Source: Cellulomonas sp.
GTDB lineage: Bacteria > Actinomycetota > Actinomycetes > Actinomycetales > Cellulomonadaceae
NCBI GenBank assembly: GCA_031178805.1
Contig: JAPSIJ010000031.1
Coordinates: forward strand, 1 to 13,211
Length of the DNA stretch: 13,211 nt
Direction: 5' to 3'
Position 1 is the stretch's first letter. Every line of letters starts with the position of its first letter. Below are positions 1 through 6,465 of the stretch, piece after piece. Below the pieces are notes generated by a model that saw nothing but the letters and a program-made list of their open reading frames with translations, did no database searches and was not told where the DNA came from. The position numbers were made by a program, and so were the translations under genes.

Positions 1-175
1 GCTGGGACTCCGCGATCCCCAGGTGGTCCGCCGCGCCGGTCTGCTTCCGGACCCCGTGCGGGCCGTCGGCCAGCCACAGCGACCGCACCCCGTGCCGCGG
101 CAGGTCGTGCGTCTCCCACACCGACTTCCCGGTCAGCAGGGCGGCCTTCTCCAGCAGGGACAGGTTCTCGATCAT
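1..175 (-). CDS. GH3 beta-glycosidase, conventional order (N-terminal fragment)
   Basis: Only the first 58 codons are present; the gene runs off the left edge. The translation starts MIENLSLLEKAALLTG and includes WLADGPHGVRK around residues 34-44. This matches the opening of the GH3_N barrel in family 3 beta-glucosidases and related exo-glycosidases (an L-x-x-L-x-x-E-K-A-x-L-L-x-G segment, then a DGPHGVR segment). The ATG at 175 is preceded by GAGG five bases upstream. There is no signal peptide or membrane segment, so the enzyme should be cytoplasmic. It lies 100 bp downstream of the larger GH3 gene on the same strand, so co-transcription is likely. Family members cleave terminal glucose, xylose or arabinose from beta-linked oligosaccharides; the specificity cannot be read from this fragment. 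Family assignment is firm despite the truncation. Confidence 0.88.
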   Translation of the reverse strand, partial: MIENLSLLEKAALLTGKSVWETHDLPRHGVRSLWLADGPHGVRKQTGAADHLGIAESQ

Positions 176-234
176 GACGTCCTCGGGGTACGACGGTGCG
201 ACGGTGCGGGATGGCGCGGGGCCGGGGCCCGGCC

Positions 235-256
235 GGCTCGACGGGGGCGACGAGCC
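235..256 (-). other. Weak inverted repeat between the two GH3 cistrons
   Basis: GGCTCG (235-240) and CGAGCC (251-256) are inverted copies around a 10-nt loop, 20 bp beyond the stop of the large GH3 gene. Further GC-rich self-complementary sequence (GGCCGGG next to CCCGGCC) follows on the minus strand. It could be an RNA stem that adjusts expression of the second cistron. In DNA this GC-rich, chance pairing is also plausible. There is no T-tract, so a terminator is not supported. Confidence 0.25.
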
Positions 257-275
257 TGCCGGGACCCGGCGGTCC

Positions 276-3206
276 TCAGCGCGCCGGCGTCCCGGCGGGG
301 TCCTCGGAGCGGACGTCCGCCGGCTGGTCGCCGGCCGGCTCGCCCTGCCGCCGCTGCCGCAGGACCTTGCGGGTGGTGACGAACGCCAGCGCGAGGACGG
401 CGAGGCCGAGCACCACGTCGAGGGCGTACAGCGCCCACTTCCACGGCGGCGTGACCGCGACCAGCTCCGAGCCGGCCGACAGGCCGTTCATGGCGTTGCT
501 GTGCGCGACCGCGTAGGCGATGTTGTGCGAGGCGCGCTGCATGTTCGCCAGCACGGTCGGCGTCATCTCGTCGTCCGAGAGCTTCCACAGCGTCGCGTCG
601 GTGTTCAGCCACAGGTCGGTCCCGGCGGCCAGACCCGCGCGCAGGTCCTCGTAGGCGAACACGTCGAACGACGCCTGGTCGGTGACCACCACGCCCTGGA
701 AGCCCCACTCGTCACGGAGCGTCGCGGTCATCAGGCCCGCCTCGGCCCCGGCCCAGGTGGCACCGAGGCGGTTCATCCCGGCCATGGCGCCGCGGGCGCC
801 GCCGTCGCGGACCGCCACCTCGAACGGCGCGAGGTACAGCTGGCGGATCGCCTGCTCGTCGGCGAACGTCGCGAGCCCGATGCGGTCGGTCTCCTGGTCG
901 TTGAGCGCGAAGTGCTTCATGAACACCAGCACGCCCTTGGACTGCGCACCCGCGACCACCGCGGCGCTCATCACGCCGGACAGCCGCGCGTCCTCGGAGA
1001 AGTACTCGAAGTTGCGGCCGCTGTACGGCGAGCGGTGGATGTTCATCGCCGGGCCGTACCAGCCGGCGACGCCCAGGTCGAGGGAGTCCTCGCCGATGGC
1101 GGCGCCGAACTCCTCGGCCAGCTCGGTGTTGAACGTCGACGCGAGCACGATCGCCGGCGGGTAGCCCATGCCGGACTGGCCGCCCACGAGGGTGTCGGAG
1201 ATGCCGGCCGGGCCGTCCTTGTCGACCGTCGCGGGGAGCTGGATCGAGTCGACGCGCTTGGTCGCGTAGCCGCCGATCCGGACCAGCTCGTCCATCTCGG
1301 TGGCCGTCATCTGGCCGAGCAGCGCGTCCCAGGCCGGCGCGTCGTAGTCCTCGCCGATCAGCATCGCGGCGTTCAGCTCGCCGTAGGCGTCGTCGACCGT
1401 GCCCAGCACCGGCTCCTCGGCCTGCGGGTCCTCGGCGTCCGGGATCTCCAGGTCGAGCAGGAGCTGCTCCGGAGCGGTCCACGAGCCGTCGGAGTACGTC
1501 GCGGGCCAGGTGCCGGTCCAGTCGGAGCGGCTGAGGTAGGTGAAGCCCTCGTCGTACGTGCGCAGATCGGCGCCCTCGAACTGGTTCGTCACGGCCTCGC
1601 CGGTGGCGACGGACGTCGCGTACGTCGTGGTGTCGCGGTCGGCCACGGTGATCTCGTGGGTGAACCCGGCGTCGCCGTCCGCGTCCATGCCGTCCGCGGT
1701 GGTCGCGCCCTTGGCCGCGAGGATGTTGTTCAGCGCGACGTGCGCGTCCGTGCCCGCGGCCAGGTAGTAGTCGCCCGCACCGACGACGTAGGTGCCGGCG
1801 CCGTCCGCGTCGTAGGACTTCATCAGCTCGCGCGGCACGGAGACGGTGACGGTCTCGGACGCGCCGGGCTCCAGCGCCTCCGTCTTGGCGTAGCCGGCCA
1901 GCTCGACGGCCGGCTTCTCGATGCCGTGCTGGCGGTCCTCGTCGGTGTACGGCTGCTGCAGGTAGACCTGCACGACGTCCTTGCCCGCCACGTCGCCGGA
2001 GTTCGTGACGGTCACGGCGACCTCGAACGCGTCGTCGCCCTCGGTCACCGTGTAGCCGGACCAGTCGAAGGTGGTGTACGACTCGCCGTGGCCGAACGGG
2101 TACTGCACCTCGGCGGCGTAGTCGAAGTCGCCGGCGTTCCCGGTGCCGAGCACCGCGTCCTCGTACCGGGTCTCGTAGTACCGGTACCCGACGTAGACGC
2201 CCTCGGCGTAGACCATGTACTTGTCGCCGCGGTCGACCTGCGAGTTGGCGATGTCGTACGAGCCGAGGTTGGCGGTGCTCGGCGCGCTCAGCGAGTCGTA
2301 GGCGTAGGTGTCGACGAGGGCGCCGGACGGGTTGACCTCGCCGGAGAGCACCTGGCCCACCGCGGCCGCGCCGGTCTGGCCGAACGCACCCACCCAGAGC
2401 GCCGCGCTGACCGGGAACTCCTCCAGGACGCCCAGCTCGACCGGGTTCTGCGTGTTCAGGAGCACCACGACGGTGTCGAACTCCGCCGTCACGGTGGCCA
2501 GCAGCTCCCGCTCCTCCGCCGTGGGCTGCAGGTAGGTCCCGGGTCCGCTGTCCTCGGTGGCGATCAGGTCCTTGCTCTCGCCCCCGGACCGGCCGAGGAC
2601 GACGACCGCCGCGTCGGCGTAGTCCGCGTAGGAGGCCCGGACCTCGTCGGTGTAGGCGCTCTGCGGCACCTCATTCACCGCGAACTCACCCTCGCCGTAG
2701 ACGTCGGGGACCGTGCGCCGGTACTCCTTGCCCCCGCCGGAGGCGTAGAAGTCCCACAGCGTCGGGTTCAGCTCGAAGCCGGCGTCCGTCAGCGAGTCCT
2801 CGAGGGTGACCGCCTGGGACACGTCCAGCGAGCCGGCGCCGGTGCCGCCGTACACGGGGTCGACCGCGCTCTGGCCGAACACGCTCACGCGGGCACCGCC
2901 CGCGAGCGGGAGCGCCCCGTCGTTCTCCAGCAGGGTGATGCCCTCGGCGGAGATGCGCGTGCCGACGTCGGCCAGGTGCGCCTGGCGGTCGGCGTCGGAG
3001 CTGAAGTCGCTGGTGAAGTAGTCGGCGTCCTCGCCCTCGGCGGTGACCACCTTCTGGGTGGGCTGGTCGAGGTAGACCGACACCAGGTCGGAGTACTTCG
3101 TGGCGTAGGCGTTGCCGACGACGAGCCCGCCGGCGAGCGCGGCGCACAGGACGTAGGAGCCGATCGCCACCGGCGTGGACAGCCGTCGGGGTTGCTTCGT
3201 GGACAT
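276..3206 (-). CDS. Domain-swapped GH3 glycoside hydrolase with two membrane anchors
   Basis: A 976-residue exo-glycosidase of family 3 in inverted order. A GH3_C domain comes first (about 85-305) with likely acid/base Glu210 in GRSGGE. A fibronectin III-like domain follows (about 369-490, opened by YPFGHGESYTTF). After a linker of about 110 residues comes the GH3_N barrel (about 615-905), with GRNFEYFSED (730-739), Lys764-His765 and candidate nucleophile Asp843 in VVTDQAS. The same order is known in GH3 enzymes of Butyrivibrio and Ruminococcus albus. Hydrophobic segments at about 11-34 and 923-944, each with basic residues on the terminal side, suggest both ends are cytoplasmic and the enzyme faces outside. 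The ATG at 3206 has TGAGG six bases upstream; an in-frame ATG at 3218 would add four residues. The linker includes YLSRSDWTGTWP (557-568), which I recall from other swapped GH3 proteins. The substrate is unknown. Confidence 0.9.
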   Translation of the reverse strand: MSTKQPRRLSTPVAIGSYVLCAALAGGLVVGNAYATKYSDLVSVYLDQPTQKVVTAEGEDADYFTSDFSSDADRQAHLADVGTRISAEGITLLENDGALPLAGGARVSVFGQSAVDPVYGGTGAGSLDVSQAVTLEDSLTDAGFELNPTLWDFYASGGGKEYRRTVPDVYGEGEFAVNEVPQSAYTDEVRASYADYADAAVVVLGRSGGESKDLIATEDSGPGTYLQPTAEERELLATVTAEFDTVVVLLNTQNPVELGVLEEFPVSAALWVGAFGQTGAAAVGQVLSGEVNPSGALVDTYAYDSLSAPSTANLGSYDIANSQVDRGDKYMVYAEGVYVGYRYYETRYEDAVLGTGNAGDFDYAAEVQYPFGHGESYTTFDWSGYTVTEGDDAFEVAVTVTNSGDVAGKDVVQVYLQQPYTDEDRQHGIEKPAVELAGYAKTEALEPGASETVTVSVPRELMKSYDADGAGTYVVGAGDYYLAAGTDAHVALNNILAAKGATTADGMDADGDAGFTHEITVADRDTTTYATSVATGEAVTNQFEGADLRTYDEGFTYLSRSDWTGTWPATYSDGSWTAPEQLLLDLEIPDAEDPQAEEPVLGTVDDAYGELNAAMLIGEDYDAPAWDALLGQMTATEMDELVRIGGYATKRVDSIQLPATVDKDGPAGISDTLVGGQSGMGYPPAIVLASTFNTELAEEFGAAIGEDSLDLGVAGWYGPAMNIHRSPYSGRNFEYFSEDARLSGVMSAAVVAGAQSKGVLVFMKHFALNDQETDRIGLATFADEQAIRQLYLAPFEVAVRDGGARGAMAGMNRLGATWAGAEAGLMTATLRDEWGFQGVVVTDQASFDVFAYEDLRAGLAAGTDLWLNTDATLWKLSDDEMTPTVLANMQRASHNIAYAVAHSNAMNGLSAGSELVAVTPPWKWALYALDVVLGLAVLALAFVTTRKVLRQRRQGEPAGDQPADVRSEDPAGTPAR

Positions 3207-3249
3207 CGTTGGCCTCATCTCGGGCTGGGGCGGGCTGCCGCGGCGCGGC

Positions 3250-3300
3250 CCGTACCGGTGCGCGGCAGAGGCTGCGCTACCTCTGCTGCTGCGGGTACGG
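3250..3300 (-). promoter_or_regulatory. Nested inverted repeat in the leader of the large GH3 gene
   Basis: Two concentric 7-bp inverted repeats share one centre. The outer pair is CCGTACC (3250-3256) with GGTACGG (3294-3300). The inner pair is GCAGAGG (3265-3271) with CCTCTGC (3280-3286), around an 8-nt loop. The unpaired parts between inner and outer arms are 8 and 7 nt, almost symmetric. The element ends 44 nt upstream of the GH3 start, so it should be in the 5' leader or just above it. It could act as an RNA stem-loop or as a DNA operator; the sequence alone does not decide. Confidence 0.45.
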
Positions 3301-3349
3301 ACCCGCGTGGTCCGCGGTGGCCACGTCGTTCGGGTCGTGCCGTGGCATC

Positions 3350-3373
3350 GAAACACCAGCGCGCTCGACTTTG
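3350..3373. promoter_or_regulatory. Degenerate copy of the TetR/LytTR-gene palindrome, upstream of GH3
   Basis: CTCGACTTTG (3364-3373) matches eight of ten bases of the half-site CTCGCTTTTG in the 4203-4226 palindrome. The opposite arm GAAACACCAG (3350-3359) matches six of ten of CAAAACCGAG. The 4-bp spacer (CGCG) has the same length. The site lies 144-167 bp upstream of the GH3 start, in the only sizeable gap on that strand. If real, it puts the GH3 genes under the same TetR-family protein. The weak arm makes this tentative. Confidence 0.4.
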
Positions 3374-3384
3374 GCGGCGGCTGT

Positions 3385-3414
3385 CACAACCTGCGGGGCC
3401 GGATCCACAAACTG
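3385..3414 (-). promoter_or_regulatory. Candidate LytTR-type direct repeat
   Basis: On the minus strand CAGTTTGTG (3406-3414) and CAGGTTGTG (3385-3393) differ at one base in nine and are 21 bp apart start to start, two turns of B-DNA. LytTR response regulators bind paired direct repeats with this spacing, and ACAGTTTGT fits the general LytTR half-site pattern (W-M-M-GTT-N-R-K). The pair lies between the LytTR gene and the large GH3 gene, at 179-208 bp upstream of the GH3 start. I see no convincing -10 below it, so the promoter remains unplaced. Confidence 0.45.
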
Positions 3415-3435
3415 TCGCCGGCGAGGTGGCCCGCG

Positions 3436-4149
3436 TCAGCCCGGCGCGGAGGCGAGGTGGTCCGCGAGCGCGGCCAGGAACGCCGCCCGGCGCGGGCGGC
3501 TGACCGGCACGCGCAGACCGGTGACGAGGGTGCACGCCTCCGGCCGCGCGGCGACGACGTGGCGCAGGTTGACCACGTACCCGTGGTGGCACCGGTGGAA
3601 CCCGTGCCCGTCCAGCCGGGCCGCGACGTCCTTGAGCGGTCCCCTCGCCCGGTGCCTGCCGTCGAGCGTGCGGACGACGACGTGCCGGCCGGCCGCCTCG
3701 AGCGCCACGATGTCGGCGGCGTCGAGCCGCAGGGCCCCCGTGTCGAGCTCCAGGACGACGGGCGCCGCCGCGGCCGCCGCCGCCCGCGCCCGCGCGCGGT
3801 CGACCGTCCGGGCCAGCGCCTCGTAGCCGACCGGCTTGACGAGGTAGTCCAGCGCGTCGACCCGGTATCCCTGGACGGCGCGGTCGGCGGCGTGCGTCAC
3901 GAACGCGATCGCCACCCGCCGGTCGCGGGCGCGGATCTGGGCGGCCGCGTCCATGCCGTCGGTCCCCGGCATCTCGACGTCCAGCAGCAGGAGGTCCGCC
4001 GTCCCGTCGTGCGCCGCGACGAGCGCTGCGCCGTCGGCGTGGCGCCTCAGCTCCAGCGGCACCCCGCGCTGGTGCTCGTACCGCCGCAGCAGCCCGGCGA
4101 GCCCGGCCGCCTCCCCCGGGTCGTCCTCCGCGATCACGATCCTGAGCAC
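3436..4149 (-). CDS. LytTR-family response regulator (AlgR/LytR type)
   Basis: A 237-residue two-domain transcription regulator. Residues 1-118 form a receiver: acidic residues Glu8-Asp9-Asp10, phospho-acceptor Asp57 in LLLLDVEMPGTDG, Thr85 and Lys105 in DYLVKP. An alanine/arginine-rich linker leads to a LytTR DNA-binding domain (about 131-232) with the characteristic segment FHRCHHGYVVNLRHV (184-198). The GTG at 4149 has AGGAGG seven bases upstream, and translation from it begins directly with the receiver's first strand (LRIVIAEDD). No histidine kinase of the usual LytS type lies beside it in this window, so it looks like an orphan here. Its direct neighbours are the GH3 genes downstream and a divergent TetR gene. 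The direct repeat at 3385-3414 is a possible binding site. The family call is secure; the stimulus is unknown. Confidence 0.93.
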   Translation of the reverse strand: MLRIVIAEDDPGEAAGLAGLLRRYEHQRGVPLELRRHADGAALVAAHDGTADLLLLDVEMPGTDGMDAAAQIRARDRRVAIAFVTHAADRAVQGYRVDALDYLVKPVGYEALARTVDRARARAAAAAAAPVVLELDTGALRLDAADIVALEAAGRHVVVRTLDGRHRARGPLKDVAARLDGHGFHRCHHGYVVNLRHVVAARPEACTLVTGLRVPVSRPRRAAFLAALADHLASAPG

Positions 4150-4194
4150 GCCGCCGCCTCCTCGCGTCCCGCCGGCGTCCCGGCGACCGGACGG

Positions 4195-4200
4195 ACTGTA
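4195..4200 (-). promoter_or_regulatory. Possible -10 box for the LytTR regulator gene
   Basis: TACAGT on the minus strand (TAnnnT type) lies 46 bp upstream of the GTG start and abuts the 4203-4226 palindrome. No good -35 is seen 16-18 bp further up. The palindrome fills the spacer and most of the -35 region, so a bound repressor would block this promoter too. Confidence 0.4.
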
Positions 4201-4202
4201 CC

Positions 4203-4226
4203 CAAAACCGAGTGTGCTCGCTTTTG
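4203..4226. promoter_or_regulatory. 24-bp palindromic operator between LytTR and TetR genes
   Basis: The half-sites CAAAACCGAG (4203-4212) and CTCGCTTTTG (4217-4226) are inverted copies with one mismatch, around the 4-bp spacer TGTG. The A/T-rich outer arms stand out in this GC-rich DNA. The right arm overlaps the -35 box of the tetR promoter, and the left side abuts the LytTR gene's possible -10. Autoregulatory TetR-family operators commonly sit like this, controlling both divergent genes. Binding by the adjacent TetR protein is an inference from position. Confidence 0.75.
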
Positions 4227-4251
4227 ACCGCCCGGCCGGGCGGGCTAGCCT
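4224..4251 (+). promoter_or_regulatory. Promoter of the tetR-family gene, leaderless type
   Basis: The -35 box TTGACC (4224-4229) and -10 box TAGCCT (4246-4251) are 16 bp apart. The -10 ends six bases before the ATG at 4258, which places the transcription start at or next to the A of the start codon. No Shine-Dalgarno sequence precedes the ATG beyond the -10 region. Leaderless mRNAs are frequent in actinobacteria. The -35 overlaps the right arm of the palindrome. Confidence 0.6.
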
Positions 4252-4257
4252 CCCGGC

Positions 4258-4890
4258 ATGACGTCCACCACGGGCTCGCGCCGCGGTCCGTACGCGAAGA
4301 CCCGCGGGCGCGTGGCGACGGTCCGCGAGGTCTCGTACGACCTGGTCCGCGAGTCGGGGCACCGCCGGGTCACCCTGGCGGAGGTCGCCCGGCGCGCCCG
4401 GCTGTCCGAGGCCCAGCTGCTGTACCACTTCCCCTCGCGCGACCACCTGCTCGTCGCCGCCCTGGACCACGCCGACAGCCGCACCTCCGAGGAGGCGGCC
4501 GCCCGGAGGTCGCCCGGGGACGACCCCGAGGCGGCGCTCGCCGCTGCCGTCGAGAGCCGGCTCTCGGACCGGCACGTCCTGCGGCTGTTCGTCACGATGT
4601 CGGCCGAGGCCACCGATCCCGACCACCCGGCGCACGCCTGGGCCGCCCGGCGCCGCGAGGGGGTGGTCGCCGCGTACGGCGACCTGCTCCGCCGGCTCCA
4701 GGACCGGGGCTGGGCGCACCCGGACGTCGACCCCGGGCAGTTCGGGCTGCGCCTCATGGCGCTGTGGGACGGGCTGCAGGTCCAGTGGCTGGTCGACCCG
4801 GCGTTCGACCTGGCCGCCGAGGTGACCGCCGGGTTCCGCCTGCTCGCGGGGCACGACGCCGTGCCCCCGGCACCGCCCGCGCGCGGCTGA
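4258..4890 (+). CDS. TetR/AcrR-family transcriptional regulator
   Basis: A 210-residue helical regulator. The N-terminal DNA-binding domain (about 15-62) carries the helix-turn-helix VTLAEVARRARLSEAQLLYHF at 38-58, the TetR signature ending in a Tyr-His-Phe recognition helix. The rest is a ligand-binding domain with a WAARRR helix (128-133) and a TetR_C-like closing helix containing ALWDGLQVQWL (168-178). The start is set by the leaderless promoter. The gene diverges from the LytTR regulator and is convergent with the MFS exporter, whose stop is only 27 bp beyond its own. The shared palindrome suggests autoregulation and control of the GH3 locus; the ligand may be a sugar or oligosaccharide, but that is a guess from context. 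Confidence 0.92.
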   Translation: MTSTTGSRRGPYAKTRGRVATVREVSYDLVRESGHRRVTLAEVARRARLSEAQLLYHFPSRDHLLVAALDHADSRTSEEAAARRSPGDDPEAALAAAVESRLSDRHVLRLFVTMSAEATDPDHPAHAWAARRREGVVAAYGDLLRRLQDRGWAHPDVDPGQFGLRLMALWDGLQVQWLVDPAFDLAAEVTAGFRLLAGHDAVPPAPPARG

Positions 4891-4905
4891 CGCACGCGCG
4901 GGCGG
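4873..4905. terminator. Hairpin at the convergent ends of tetR and the MFS gene
   Basis: CCGCCCGCGCG (4873-4883) pairs perfectly over 11 bp with CGCGCGGGCGG (4895-4905), with an 11-nt loop that includes the tetR stop codon. It sits between two converging genes and could terminate both. No T-tract follows on either strand, as is usual for actinobacterial terminators. Confidence 0.5.
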
Positions 4906-4917
4906 CCCGGCCCCGGG

Positions 4918-6384
4918 TCACGCCGCGACGACCTCCCGCGCGGTGTCCTCGGCGGCGGAGTCCTCCCCCGGCGGCCGCCGCGGGATCGTGAGCGCGACGA
5001 CCGCGGCGGCGAACGCCGCGAGCGCGCCGATCGCGAAGCACAGCCGGAACGCGTCGTGCGAGGGGATCTCGACGCCGGGAGCGAGGACCGTGGTCCGGCT
5101 CGTCAGCACCATCGCCATGACCGCCCCGGCGACGGTGGTGCCCATCGAGCGCATGAGCGCGTTCACCCCGACGCCCGAGGCCGCCTCCGAGGCGGGGATG
5201 TTCTGCATGATCAGCGTGGGCATCGCGGCGTACCCGATGCCCACACCGGCGGACGCCACGCACGTCGCGAGCATCAGCTGCCACGGGGCCGCGGTGAGGA
5301 AGATGCCGAGGACGTAGCCCACGGCCACGACCGCGGCGCCCAGGGCGAGCGCGGGGCGACCGCCCAGCGTGCTCAGCAGCCGGCTGGAGACGGGCGTCAT
5401 CAGCAGCATCATCACCCCGGCCGGCGCCATCCAGAGGCCCGCCTGCAGGATCGTCTGGTCCAGGCCGAACCCGGTCTCGGCGGGCATCTGCAGCAGCTGC
5501 GGCACGACGATCGACTGCGCCATCATGCCGAACCCGACCAGCAGCGCGGCGATGTTCGTCAGCAGCACCGGGCGCCGCACGGTGGCGCGCAGGTCCACCA
5601 GCGGGTGGTCGTGCCGCAGCTCGAACCAGCCCCACGCGAGCAGGACGACCACGCCGCCGGCCAGCAGCCCGAGCGTGGACGCGGCCGACCAGCCCCAGGT
5701 GCTGCCCTTCGTCACGGCGACCAGGACGGCGACCAGACCGACCGCGAGGCCGATCGCGCCGACGACGTCCAGCCGCGCCGGGTGCTTGTCCGCGACCCGG
5801 GGCAGGAGAGTCGCCGCGGCGACCACGATGAGCGCGGCCAGGACCGTCGAGATCCAGAACAGCACGTGCCAGTCGAAGCTCTGCGCGACCCAGGCCGCCA
5901 GGGGCAGGCCGAGCGCACCGCCCACCCCGAGGGTGGCGCTGATGCCGGCGACCGCGGTGTTGACCAGGTGCCGGGGAGCGACCTCGCGGGCGAGCGAGAT
6001 GGCCACCGGGATGAACCCCATCGCGACGCCCTGCAGCACCCTGCCGACGAGGACGACCGGCAGCGCGCTGGAGACCGCGCACACGAGGGAGCCGACCAGC
6101 AGGACGGCCGCCGAGGTCACGAGCACCGGCTTCTTGCCGTGGATGTCGGCCAGACGGCCGGTCACCGGCATGGCGACCGCGGCGCCGAGCAGCGTCGCGG
6201 TGACGACCCACGAGGCGTTGGCGGCGGAGGTGCTCAGCAGCGCGGGCAGCTCGCCCTGGATCGGGATGACGAGCGACTGCATCAGCGCCGCGCAGAGGCT
6301 GCCGAACGCCAGGACGGCGATGACGAGGCCCGGTCGCGTGACCGGAGGTCGCACCACCCCGGGCGCGTCGTGGTCGGTGTGCAT
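4918..6384 (-). CDS. MFS drug exporter, DHA2 family (14 TM)
   Basis: A 488-residue membrane transporter, the length and hydrophobicity pattern of 14-helix DHA2 drug:H+ antiporters. Visible motifs are motif A GRLADIHGKKP (76-86) after helix 2, an Arg115 motif B (GRVLQGVAMGF) in helix 4, and a motif C-like glycine-rich stretch (GVGGALGLP, 153-161) in helix 5. A second-half segment GYAAMPTLIMQNIP (384-397) is typical of actinobacterial members. The C-terminus is short and charged. The ATG at 6384 has AAGGAG four bases upstream. A divergent MarR-type regulator with operator-like repeats between them points to drug- or metabolite-induced efflux. The exported compound cannot be read from the sequence. 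Confidence 0.93.
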   Translation of the reverse strand: MHTDHDAPGVVRPPVTRPGLVIAVLAFGSLCAALMQSLVIPIQGELPALLSTSAANASWVVTATLLGAAVAMPVTGRLADIHGKKPVLVTSAAVLLVGSLVCAVSSALPVVLVGRVLQGVAMGFIPVAISLAREVAPRHLVNTAVAGISATLGVGGALGLPLAAWVAQSFDWHVLFWISTVLAALIVVAAATLLPRVADKHPARLDVVGAIGLAVGLVAVLVAVTKGSTWGWSAASTLGLLAGGVVVLLAWGWFELRHDHPLVDLRATVRRPVLLTNIAALLVGFGMMAQSIVVPQLLQMPAETGFGLDQTILQAGLWMAPAGVMMLLMTPVSSRLLSTLGGRPALALGAAVVAVGYVLGIFLTAAPWQLMLATCVASAGVGIGYAAMPTLIMQNIPASEAASGVGVNALMRSMGTTVAGAVMAMVLTSRTTVLAPGVEIPSHDAFRLCFAIGALAAFAAAVVALTIPRRPPGEDSAAEDTAREVVAA

Positions 6385-6393
6385 GGATCTCCT

Positions 6394-6427
6394 TGTGTAC
6401 GTTACATAACGGCGATGTGTATGCTAC
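6394..6427. repeat. Paired direct repeats in the MFS/marR intergenic region
   Basis: TGTGTACGTTAC (6394-6405) and TGTGTATGCTAC (6416-6427) agree at 10 of 12 positions and are 22 bp apart start to start, about two helical turns. The second copy overlaps the exporter's -10 box. They may be two binding sites for the divergent MarR protein on one face of the DNA. Confidence 0.45.
6400..6411. promoter_or_regulatory. MarR-type operator candidate
   Basis: CGTTA-CA-TAACG is a perfect 5-bp inverted repeat with a 2-bp centre. It lies just below the predicted exporter transcription start and between the two divergent genes. MarR proteins bind short AT-rich palindromes in such positions, normally repressing both genes. 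Confidence 0.55.
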
Positions 6428-6448
6428 TTGCACACCTTGAGTTGTCAA
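6421..6448 (-). promoter_or_regulatory. Promoter of the MFS exporter gene
   Basis: A perfect -35 box TTGACA (6443-6448) and a -10 box TAGCAT (6421-6426) on the minus strand are separated by 16 bp. Transcription would start near 6414, giving a leader of about 30 nt with the AAGGAG site. The -10 overlaps the second direct repeat and the inverted repeat lies just downstream, consistent with repression. Confidence 0.6.
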
Positions 6449-6465
6449 CGACGGGAGACGCCGCG

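Noticed and set aside
176..275. Intrinsic terminator between the two GH3 genes
   Set aside because: There are GC-rich self-complementary stretches, but loops are very short or stems weak and no T-run follows, so I kept only a low-confidence stem.
3207..3356. N-terminal extension of the large GH3 gene to an ATG at 3356
   Set aside because: The extra 50 residues are Arg/Thr/Ser-rich and would overlay the leader repeats. A good ribosome site precedes the ATG at 3206, and the membrane anchor starts right after it.
174..3503. Very long open frame on the plus strand opposite the large GH3 gene
   Set aside because: It is rich in Arg, Gly, His and Val with no recognisable domain, and it exists because the high-GC antisense frame lacks stops. 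The minus strand gives clear GH3 motifs.
5056..6465. Upstream in-frame extension of the MarR gene across the MFS gene
   Set aside because: The extension is low-complexity antisense to the transporter. The GTG at 6466 has a ribosome site and starts the MarR fold.
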